A DNA stretch of 5,217 nt from Desulfobacterales bacterium. Its GTDB lineage: Bacteria > Desulfobacterota > Desulfobacteria > Desulfobacterales > Desulfosalsimonadaceae. Below, in pieces: positions 1 to 5,032 of this stretch (position 1 is its first letter; each line of letters starts with the position of its first letter). The DNA lies in NCBI GenBank assembly GCA_007127175.1, contig SKZX01000368.1:1-5217 (forward strand), read 5' to 3'. The translations under genes and the position numbers were made by a program. Under the pieces are notes generated by a model, which worked only from the letters and a program-made list of their open reading frames with translations, had not been told where the DNA came from and did no database searches.

Positions 1-192
1 CGGTCACAGAAAATTGACGGTGTGGTTTTTCTGCTGCTGAAATTCTGCGACCCCCATGCCTTTGACTACCCGTATCTCAAGGAATATCTCGACCGGCAGC
101 GCATTCCCTCCATGCTTCTTGAAATTGAGGAGCAGCCGCCGCCCGAGGGGCAGTTGCGAACCCGTTTCGAGACGTTTATCGATATGCTTTAG
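1..192 (+). CDS. 2-hydroxyacyl-CoA dehydratase / benzoyl-CoA reductase family subunit, C-terminal part (HgdB/BcrC-like)
   Basis: The frame is open from the first base to a TAG at 190-192. The start lies outside the window, and 63 residues are visible. They carry the C-terminal signature of this family (PF06050 type): a hydrophobic strand, then KFCDPHAFDYPYLKEYLD at about residues 14-31, then IPSMLLEIEEQ and a closing helix QLRTRFETFIDML. Cys16 of the fragment sits where the family has its last Fe-S cluster cysteine, so it is probably a [4Fe-4S] ligand. Family enzymes are cytoplasmic and perform ATP-primed one-electron chemistry on acyl-CoA thioesters, either dehydrating (R)-2-hydroxyacyl-CoA or reducing an aromatic ring. 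A second subunit follows after 70 bases in the same direction and an activase lies further down, so this is very likely one half of a heterodimeric component. HgdB, HadC, FldC and BcrC/BadD identities cannot be separated from this fragment. Confidence 0.9.
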   Translation, partial: RSQKIDGVVFLLLKFCDPHAFDYPYLKEYLDRQRIPSMLLEIEEQPPPEGQLRTRFETFIDML

Positions 193-250
193 GCGAAAAC
201 AGGCGGCCAGAACGACAGTATGGATGGCTGCAAGCCAGGGGTGAAAAAGA

Positions 251-255
251 GAGGA
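251..255 (+). promoter_or_regulatory. ribosome binding site deciding the start at 263
   Basis: The GAGGA at 251-255 stands 7 bases before ATG 263 but only one base before the in-frame GTG at 257. Normal spacing therefore favours ATG 263. The GTG would add just two residues. Confidence 0.6.
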
Positions 256-262
256 CGTGGCC

Positions 263-1504
263 ATGACCGATAACAACGGGAAACAGACAGCGCCTGGAAA
301 AGACGAGCGGAAAATCAAGGCCGTTTCCAGGATGAAGGAAATACTGACCAATTATTACATCGATGCCAAAACCGCCCGGGAAAACGGGAAAAAAATTGCA
401 TGGATCACCAGCGGCGGGCCGGTCGAGCCCTTGATCGCCATGGACGTGATTCCTGTTTATCCGGAGAACCATGGCGCCATGGTGGGGGCGTCCAAAATGG
501 GGGTCGATCTCTGTCAGAAAGCCGAAGAAATGGGATATTCCGGCGATGTGTGCTCCTATGCCCGGGCCGATATTGCCTGTGCCGTCACCCAAGGGGGGCC
601 CATCGGCGGTCTCCCAGAGCCGGATTTTCTTGTCTGCTGCAACAATATTTGCGGCACGGTATTGAAATGGTACGAGGTGATTGCCAGGTATTACAAGGTG
701 CCCCTTTTTATCCTGGACACTCCTTTCATTCATGGTGAAATGAAACCGGCGGCACAGCAGTACGTGATGCGCCAGATCGAGGAGTACATCGCTTTTCTGG
801 AAGAACAATGCGGCCGGAAAATGGATTATGACCGGATGACGGAAGTCGGCCGGCTGGCCGTTCAGGGTCTGCGGCTGTGGCAGGCGGTCCTTGACACGGC
901 GGCCCACAAGCCGTCCCCCATAACGGCGTTCGACCTGTTTTTTCACCTCGGGCTGATCGTGACCCTGCGCGGCACCCAGGTGACGGTGGATTACTACCAG
1001 GAACTGCTCGACGAAATGAATGAGCGCATCGAAAAAAACATCGCCATGGTCCCCGGCGAAAAATACCGCCTGCTGTGGGACAACCTGCCGGTGTGGTTCA
1101 GGACCCGTTGGCTGTCGGACAAATTCGCGTCGTACAAGGCCTGCCTGGTGGCAGACACCTATACTTCCGCATGGAGCGGGGTGCTGCCCCTGATCGACGA
1201 GGACCGGTTTCTCGAAACCATGAGCCTGTCCTATTCCAGCGTGTATATCAACATGTCCCATGACATGATGATCGACAAGCTCAGGGAAATGATCAGAAAA
1301 TATGACGCCCATGGCCTGGTCATGCACTCTAACCGGAGCTGCAAGCCTTACTCCCTGGGGCAGTATGACCTGCAGAAAATGGTGATGGATCAGCTGGGTA
1401 TTCCAACCTTGATTATTGAAGCGGACATGGTGGATGAACGCCACTTTTCCGAAAGCCAGATTGAAACCAGAATAGACGCATTTATGGAGACCCTTAAAAC
1501 CTGA
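263..1504 (+). CDS. 2-hydroxyacyl-CoA dehydratase / benzoyl-CoA reductase family subunit (HgdA/BcrB-like)
   Basis: This 413-residue protein is full length for the family (usually about 380-440). Family motifs appear in order: ITSGGPVEPLIAM near residues 49-60, the cluster-binding segment GYSGDVCSYARADIAC at 91-106, CCNNICGTVLKWYE at 125-138, HSNRSCKPYSLGQYD at 355-369, and the closing IIEADMVDERHF and FMETL elements. Cys97, Cys130 and Cys360 are the likely three cysteine ligands of one [4Fe-4S] cluster. This is inferred from family pattern, where each subunit holds a cluster with three cysteines. There is no signal peptide or membrane segment, so it is cytoplasmic. It should pair with the subunit ending at 192 and receive electrons from the activase at 1953-2729. 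The RSCK motif makes it the A/BcrB-type partner rather than a second copy of the upstream gene. The reaction is either dehydration of a 2-hydroxyacyl-CoA or reduction of an aromatic acyl-CoA; the sequence does not decide which. Confidence 0.93.
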   Translation: MTDNNGKQTAPGKDERKIKAVSRMKEILTNYYIDAKTARENGKKIAWITSGGPVEPLIAMDVIPVYPENHGAMVGASKMGVDLCQKAEEMGYSGDVCSYARADIACAVTQGGPIGGLPEPDFLVCCNNICGTVLKWYEVIARYYKVPLFILDTPFIHGEMKPAAQQYVMRQIEEYIAFLEEQCGRKMDYDRMTEVGRLAVQGLRLWQAVLDTAAHKPSPITAFDLFFHLGLIVTLRGTQVTVDYYQELLDEMNERIEKNIAMVPGEKYRLLWDNLPVWFRTRWLSDKFASYKACLVADTYTSAWSGVLPLIDEDRFLETMSLSYSSVYINMSHDMMIDKLREMIRKYDAHGLVMHSNRSCKPYSLGQYDLQKMVMDQLGIPTLIIEADMVDERHFSESQIETRIDAFMETLKT

Positions 1505-1669
1505 TGGTTTGATGAACCCGTTACGTCGAGTATTCCTGCGGTTAAAATTTTCGCCGCCCTTGAACTTGAACAAATTTTCGCATCTCTGGATGGACACTGA
1601 TTAATGACCATCGGTCCTGGCCAGGCTCAGAAATCAATGGATATGCCCCGGCATGGCGAGCGGGTGCAA

Positions 1670-1705
1670 CCAGGTGCTGTATATATACCAGGTGCTGTAT
1701 ATATA
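1670..1705. repeat. perfect tandem repeat, 2 x 18 bases
   Basis: The unit CCAGGTGCTGTATATATA occurs twice with no spacer, at 1670-1687 and 1688-1705, with no mismatch. The junction creates the palindrome GTATATATAC (1679-1688). The second copy runs into a TATAAT box. It could be a pair of protein-binding sites or a duplication made by slippage or insertion; two copies without spacers are not a CRISPR. Confidence 0.88.
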
Positions 1706-1707
1706 AT
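1702..1707 (+). promoter_or_regulatory. possible -10 box before the long palindrome
   Basis: An exact TATAAT lies here, so a transcript would begin near 1714, the first base of the left arm of the palindrome. No good -35 box is found 16-18 bases upstream, where the tandem repeat lies. Any promoter would be weak or activator dependent. AT-rich repeats give TATAAT easily by chance, hence the low confidence. Confidence 0.3.
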
Positions 1708-1713
1708 TGACCC

Positions 1714-1907
1714 GTTCCGTGGGGTGGGGGTGTGCGGTGCTGCCCACGGCAACAATTGCAGGAGGTTGCTGATAGCTCTTGGCGAAGCGGACGCCAGCGC
1801 CCTGTGGCCCAGCCGTTTATCACAGGGCGCAAGGGAGCGAGCCATAGAGATATCAGCGTTCTCCTGCAGTTGCCGGGGCAGCACCGCACACCCCCACCCC
1901 ACGGAAC
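1714..1907. repeat. 194-base near-palindrome able to form one long hairpin (MITE/fold-back-like or structured RNA)
   Basis: The outer arms 1714-1744 and 1877-1907 are perfect reverse complements over 31 bases, and a 32nd pair follows (1745 with 1876). Inward, past a bulged A1746, 1747-1753 pairs with 1869-1875. Past bulge 1754-1756, 1757-1764 pairs with 1861-1868. Past a 3 x 3 loop, 1768-1774 pairs with 1851-1857. Broken pairing of 1776-1783 with 1841-1849 follows. The centre is a perfect 10-base stem (1797-1806 with 1821-1830, GCGCCCTGTG) with a 14-base loop. A small alternative hairpin (1780-1784 with 1792-1796) lies in the left arm only. The arm ends are G-rich (GTGGGGTGGGGGTGTGCGG) on the + strand. 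No transposase gene or clear target duplication is visible. I do not recognise the family. Confidence 0.87.
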
Positions 1908-1952
1908 TGTCCTTTCTCTGAACGGTTAATTATCAAGGAAGATGAAATATAG

Positions 1953-2729
1953 ATGGATATGCAGAAAATCACCGCTGGCATCGATATCGGATCCATCACC
2001 GCAAAAGCAGTCCTGTTGAAGGGTGATCAAATACTGGGAACCCGGGTTCAGTTCACCGGCTACAGTTCGAAGCGGGCCGGAAGAGACGTATTGGACGGCT
2101 TGCTGCTGGAATCCGGTGTTCCTTTCGACCACCTGGAATGCATTGTTTCAACCGGTTATGGGCGAAACGCCGTGGATTTTGCCCATAAAGCGATTACCGA
2201 GATCACCTGCCATGGCGCCGGCGCATGGTTTGTCAACCCTGAAACCCGTTTTGTCATCGATGTCGGCGGCCAGGATTCCAAGGTCATTCGCCTGGATCAA
2301 TCCGGCAAGGTGGTCGATTTTGCCATGAACGACAAGTGCGCAGCCGGAACGGGCCGCTTCCTGGAAGTCATGGCCCGGGCCCTGGAGGTCGACCTGGATG
2401 ATTTCGGTGAATTGTCGCTTTCGGGCGAGCCTGCCAAGATCAGCAGCATCTGCACTGTTTTTGCCGAATCCGAGGTTATTTCGCTGATAGCCAGGGGTGA
2501 AACCCGTGAAAACATCATCGCCGGGATTCACGATTCCGCCGCAGCCCGGATTTCCGCCATGGCCAGGCGGGTCGGCGTTGCCTTGCCGGTGATGATGACG
2601 GGCGGGGTGGCGAAGAACAGGGGCATGCTCATGGCCCTGGAAAAAAAGCTGGACGCCCCGATACAGGTTTCCGAATATGCCCAGGTGAACGGGGCTTTGG
2701 GCGCAGCCATACTGGCAGGCCGGATGTGA
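1953..2729 (+). CDS. 2-hydroxyacyl-CoA dehydratase activase (archerase, HgdC/BcrD-like, BadF/BadG/BcrA/BcrD ATPase family)
   Basis: This 258-residue ATPase matches the usual 255-270 residues of the single-domain activases. It belongs to the ASKHA (actin/Hsp70/sugar kinase) fold. Phosphate-1 is GIDIGSITAKAV (9-20), followed by STGYGR (66-71), phosphate-2 DVGGQDSK (103-110), NDKCAAGTGRFLEVMA (126-141), CTVFAESEVISLIARGE (167-183) and the adenosine motif MTGGVAKNRG (215-224). Cys129 and Cys167 correspond to the two cysteines that, one pair per monomer, hold a single [4Fe-4S] cluster between two subunits. By family knowledge it takes an electron from ferredoxin or flavodoxin and, with ATP hydrolysis, injects it into the dehydratase encoded upstream. 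AAGGAAG at 1935-1941 precedes ATG 1953 at a rather long 11-base spacing; Met3 at 1959 would be further still. There is only one activase gene, unlike the bcrA/bcrD pairs of Thauera-type benzoyl-CoA reductases, which points to a homodimer. Confidence 0.95.
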   Translation: MDMQKITAGIDIGSITAKAVLLKGDQILGTRVQFTGYSSKRAGRDVLDGLLLESGVPFDHLECIVSTGYGRNAVDFAHKAITEITCHGAGAWFVNPETRFVIDVGGQDSKVIRLDQSGKVVDFAMNDKCAAGTGRFLEVMARALEVDLDDFGELSLSGEPAKISSICTVFAESEVISLIARGETRENIIAGIHDSAAARISAMARRVGVALPVMMTGGVAKNRGMLMALEKKLDAPIQVSEYAQVNGALGAAILAGRM

Positions 2730-2762
2730 CAGGGAAAGGACCCTGAAAAAGGCCTGAGGTTT

Positions 2763-2768
2763 AAGGAG
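2763..2768 (+). promoter_or_regulatory. strong ribosome binding site for the gene at 2774
   Basis: AAGGAG ends 5 bases before ATG 2774, which selects this start over the ATG at 2783. The good match also supports the unknown ORF as a translated gene. Confidence 0.7.
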
Positions 2769-2773
2769 TCGAC

Positions 2774-3355
2774 ATGGATATAATGCAGCGCAGAAGGGAA
2801 GTCGAAAACCAGCTTGCCGTCCTGTTGCGACAGGTGGAAGGGATGGACAACAAGATCCGAAATTACCTTGCGGACCGTCAGAAAAACCCGCATCCGCGCC
2901 ATGAAGATCTTATTGAAAAGATTCAGCGGTTTCGGATTGACCCTTCGATCACGACCAAGTACCTGGAAACCCTTCTGGATAATCTCCAGTGGAAGGTATA
3001 TTACTACAAAAACGCCTGGAATCAGTTGTGGGTCAACGCGGAGGCAAAGCGCAGGGAGGCTTTTAAACAGGAACAGGCCGCACAGGCAGGGCCGGGACAT
3101 GCTGAAAACAAAGGCCAGGCCGAGGACCCGTTCATCTACAGTGTGGACCGGCTCTGGGAGGTGCAGAAGGAAAAGCTGGCGCGTCTTGGCGAAAACGCCG
3201 AGCCGGAAAGGAAAGAAGATTTCGTCCGGCGTATAAAACAGTCATACGGCCGGCTTGCCTCTGAAAAGAAAGGCAGCGAAGACATTTTCATGACGTTTGA
3301 TTCGTCTGAAAAACGGTGCATCCTGGAAAAACGGGAGCGGGACAAGACGTCGTAA
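2774..3355 (+). CDS. uncharacterised charged, helix-rich protein
   Basis: I do not recognise this 193-residue protein with confidence. It has no signal peptide, no membrane segment and only one cysteine (Cys182), so it is probably cytoplasmic. Residues 5-35 and about 44-100 look helical or coiled-coil, rich in Arg, Lys, Glu and Gln, with an aromatic cluster WKVYYYKNAWNQLW at 73-86. A low-complexity Ala/Gly/Gln linker at about 100-117 leads to a second part: helices at about 120-165, then a likely beta pair DIFMTFDSSEKRCILEKRER at 170-189. The layout loosely recalls the MXAN_5187 C-terminal domain family, but this is a weak impression. It starts 44 bases after the activase and is probably co-transcribed with it. 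Its last 68 bases overlap the end of the convergent rluD-like gene. A direct role in dehydratase function is not shown. Confidence 0.8.
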   Translation: MDIMQRRREVENQLAVLLRQVEGMDNKIRNYLADRQKNPHPRHEDLIEKIQRFRIDPSITTKYLETLLDNLQWKVYYYKNAWNQLWVNAEAKRREAFKQEQAAQAGPGHAENKGQAEDPFIYSVDRLWEVQKEKLARLGENAEPERKEDFVRRIKQSYGRLASEKKGSEDIFMTFDSSEKRCILEKRERDKTS

Positions 3356-4346
3356 GGCGACGGTGAAAGTCTGCCATGTCACCGGCAAGCGGTGCCTCAA
3401 AAGTTGTCTCCACGCCTGTTTCAGGATGGGGCAGGGTGATTTTCCAGGCATGGAGCATCTGGCGCTTTGCGGTTCTTGCCAGTTTGGCCGTTTCAGGATC
3501 CAACTGCATTGCCCGGGACGGGTTTTTGAACCCGTAGGTCGTATCCCCTACTATGGGATGCCCCATGGATGCGCAGTGAACGCGTATCTGGTGGGTCCTG
3601 CCGGTTCTTATCCAAAGCCTCAAGTAACAGATGCGGTCGAAACGCGAGACGACCTCCCATGCCGTATCCGCAGCCCTGCCGTGTGCCGGGTCGGCGGGGA
3701 TTCCCATTTTCTTCCGGTCTTTTTTGTGCCGTGCAATCGGCAGGGTGATGCGGCCGGTGTTGCCCGGGTTGCCGTAAACAAAAGCGAGGTAGGTTTTTTC
3801 AACGTGTCTTGATCTAAACAGTTCAGACAGTTGCAAGCGGGCTTTTTCGGTTTTTGCCACCAGCAGGAGCCCGGATGTGTCCTTGTCAATGCGATGGACG
3901 ATGCCCGGCCTGCCGGGCGGGCCTGCAAGCCGTATCTCCGGGTATCGGTGGCACAGGCCATGGACGAGGGTGCCGCTGGCATGGCCCGGTGCGGGATGCA
4001 CCACAAGGCCGGGGGGCTTGTTGATGACAATGAACCAATCGTCTTCGTAGAGGATATCAATATCAAGCGGTTCGGTCAGGAGTTCATCATTGTCTGTTGC
4101 TGAATCTGAAGGCAGGCTGCCGGTGATATGATCCTGCAGCCGGAGGCGATGCCCCGGCTTTGCTGTTGAATCGTTGAGCTTTATCCGGCCGAGACGGATC
4201 ATCCGGATAATTGCGCTGCGGGTGTGTTCAGGCAGGCTCTCGGATACGAAATGGTCAAAACGCCTGCCTGCTGCATCGGTTCCGACGGTGATATCGATGC
4301 GGGTAAATCCATCCCCGTCAGGCGGAAGCACCTTCACTTCTGCCAT
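3288..4346 (-). CDS. rluD: 23S rRNA pseudouridine synthase, RluD type (RluA family)
   Basis: This 352-residue protein has an N-terminal S4 RNA-binding domain (about residues 28-75, RRFDHFVSESLP onward, with IRLGRIKLND) and an RluA-type catalytic domain. The catalytic motif HRIDKDTSGLLLVAKT begins at 151, with Asp154 as the nucleophile-type aspartate. Family elements NKPPGLVVHPAPGH (109-122), RTGRTHQIRVH (247-257), GHPIVGD (262-268) and RQMLHAWKITLPHP (295-308) follow. RluD isomerises uridines in helix 69 of 23S rRNA and is important for ribosome assembly; the exact sites here are assumed from homology. The family usually ends soon after the APLAGDM segment (318-324), but this protein continues for 28 residues, extending into the convergent gene. 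ATG 4346 lies inside the carD reading frame with no good ribosome binding site, so translation is probably coupled to carD. RluC or another RluA paralogue is less likely. Confidence 0.94.
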   Translation of the reverse strand: MAEVKVLPPDGDGFTRIDITVGTDAAGRRFDHFVSESLPEHTRSAIIRMIRLGRIKLNDSTAKPGHRLRLQDHITGSLPSDSATDNDELLTEPLDIDILYEDDWFIVINKPPGLVVHPAPGHASGTLVHGLCHRYPEIRLAGPPGRPGIVHRIDKDTSGLLLVAKTEKARLQLSELFRSRHVEKTYLAFVYGNPGNTGRITLPIARHKKDRKKMGIPADPAHGRAADTAWEVVSRFDRICYLRLWIRTGRTHQIRVHCASMGHPIVGDTTYGFKNPSRAMQLDPETAKLARTAKRQMLHAWKITLPHPETGVETTFEAPLAGDMADFHRRLTTSCPAPVFPGCTVFQTNQTS

Positions 4347-4878
4347 TCCCGTTGTTGCTGGTAAAGAGCTCTTCGATCTGGTTCCAGACGAGGGTTTCGT
4401 CTTTTTCCAAGGCGGTGCAAATCTCTCTCAGGAGCAGGCCTTTTGAGGTGTCCAGCAGTTTTCGTTCCCCAAATGAAAGATCCTTGGTGAGTTTCAACAG
4501 GTACAGGTCCCGAAAGACCTCCGCAACATCAAAGAGCGAACCGGATTTGATTTTATCCATGTACTCCTTGTAACGCCGGTTCCAGGTCTGGTTGTCGTGG
4601 GGGTCATCTCTTTTTTCTTTTAAAACAGCGTATAAGGCGGGCACTTCTTTTTCGTTGATCACGGCGCGCAAGCCGACCGATTTGACGTTTACGGTAGGAA
4701 TCATGATCACCATGGCGTTGTCCAGGATTCTCATGATATAGAAATCATGCTGCGTGCCGTTGATCAACCGGCTTTCAATCGACTCGATCAACCCGACGCC
4801 GTGAGCGGGGTAAACCGCCAGATCGCCGGTTTGAAATTCGCCAGCAGCCAGTGTTTTTGCCTGTGCTTTTCCAGCCAT
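4318..4878 (-). CDS. carD: CarD/CdnL-family RNA polymerase-binding transcription regulator
   Basis: The 186 residues match the two-domain CarD layout. The N-terminal RNA polymerase-interaction domain (about 14-72) reads FQTGDLAVYPAHGVGLIESIE, FYIMRIL, VIMIPTVN and VGLRAVI. The C-terminal helical part (about 78-172) contains TWNRRYKEYMDKIKSGS and a long Leu-rich helix pair. Trp99 corresponds to the conserved tryptophan that, in studied CarD proteins, wedges at the upstream edge of the transcription bubble. In mycobacteria and myxobacteria CarD/CdnL stabilises the open promoter complex, especially at rRNA and growth genes. That role is inferred here. ATG 4878 is preceded by GGGTGAAG with ordinary spacing. 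The last 29 bases overlap the start of the rluD-like gene, so the two form a unit. The Asn/Gly/Ser-rich tail (174-186) is probably disordered. Confidence 0.95.
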   Translation of the reverse strand: MAGKAQAKTLAAGEFQTGDLAVYPAHGVGLIESIESRLINGTQHDFYIMRILDNAMVIMIPTVNVKSVGLRAVINEKEVPALYAVLKEKRDDPHDNQTWNRRYKEYMDKIKSGSLFDVAEVFRDLYLLKLTKDLSFGERKLLDTSKGLLLREICTALEKDETLVWNQIEELFTSNNGNGRSEGASA

Positions 4879-4930
4879 TTCACTTCACCCGAAAATTTAA
4901 TAAGTATGCAATATTTATTCCGAAAAATGT

Positions 4931-4959
4931 ACCATAGCATTTTTTCAAGTGAAAAGCAA
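4931..4959 (-). promoter_or_regulatory. candidate sigma70-type promoter of carD-rluD
   Basis: On the - strand, TTGCTT (4959-4954) and TATGGT (4936-4931) are separated by 17 bases, and TGC stands directly before the -10 box, as in extended -10 promoters. It lies just downstream of the hppA terminator and about 50 bases before carD. The -35 match is poor, and the AT-rich DNA offers alternatives such as TTGAAA at 4948-4943. Confidence 0.4.
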
Positions 4960-4964
4960 ATGAA

Positions 4965-4993
4965 AAAGGGCCGGTGAAAATCACCGGCCCTTT
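4965..4993 (-). terminator. rho-independent terminator of hppA
   Basis: A perfect 13-base stem (4965-4977 with 4981-4993, GGGCCGGTGA core flanked by A/T pairs) carries a 3-base loop. Read on the - strand, the stem ends in CCCTTT and runs on into TTCATTTGCTTTT, a T-rich tail. It begins 40 bases after the hppA stop and separates hppA from carD. Because T residues also follow on the + strand it may work in both directions, though no + strand gene approaches it. Confidence 0.88.
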
Positions 4994-5032
4994 GTACTGT
5001 CTTACCTGTCTTCCATTTGAACTGCCGTTATA

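Larger units (their letters stand above)
1505..1952. other. 448-base intergenic region with repeats, no convincing gene
   Basis: The stretch separates the dehydratase subunit gene from its activase, although neighbouring gaps in this operon are 44-70 bases. From 1505 to about 1665 nothing is recognised apart from a 10-base palindrome CCTGGCCAGG at 1616-1625 and a loose direct repeat (AAAATTTTCGC at 1544-1554, CAAATTTTCGC at 1571-1581). After that come the tandem repeat, a TATAAT box and the long palindrome listed separately. Short open frames run through the palindrome on both strands, but they mirror each other because the DNA is nearly self-complementary. They lack a good ribosome binding site and are not credible genes. 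Confidence 0.8.

Noticed and set aside
1502..1504. TGA as a selenocysteine codon
   Set aside because: The protein is already full length at this point, the family has no selenocysteine here, and the only large hairpin begins more than 200 bases away.
176..1597. Long 473-codon open frame on the - strand
   Set aside because: It lies opposite the clearly identified dehydratase subunit, is rich in His, Pro and Arg typical of antisense readings, and shows no family motif.
1670..1705. CRISPR array
   Set aside because: There are only two 18-base units, directly joined with no spacer, and no cas genes.
1714..1907. Rho-independent terminator or integron attC site
   Set aside because: The stem is far too long and no T-run follows on either strand. 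The ends do not match the attC core GTTRRRY/RYYYAAC, and no integrase or cassette is present.
1604..1921. Short open frames on both strands through the palindrome
   Set aside because: They mirror one another because the DNA is self-complementary. They have no ribosome binding site and no recognisable motif.
2730..2745. Hairpin after the activase stop (CAGGG ... CCCTG)
   Set aside because: The stem is only 5 bases with no T-run, and the next gene follows closely, so it is unlikely to terminate transcription.
2528..3100. Open frame of 190 codons on the - strand
   Set aside because: It runs opposite the activase end and the unknown gene, crosses their boundary, and lacks a ribosome binding site or known motif.
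3297..3812. Open frame of 171 codons on the + strand
   Set aside because: It is antisense to the rluD-like gene, whose catalytic motifs are clear, and it has no convincing motif of its own.
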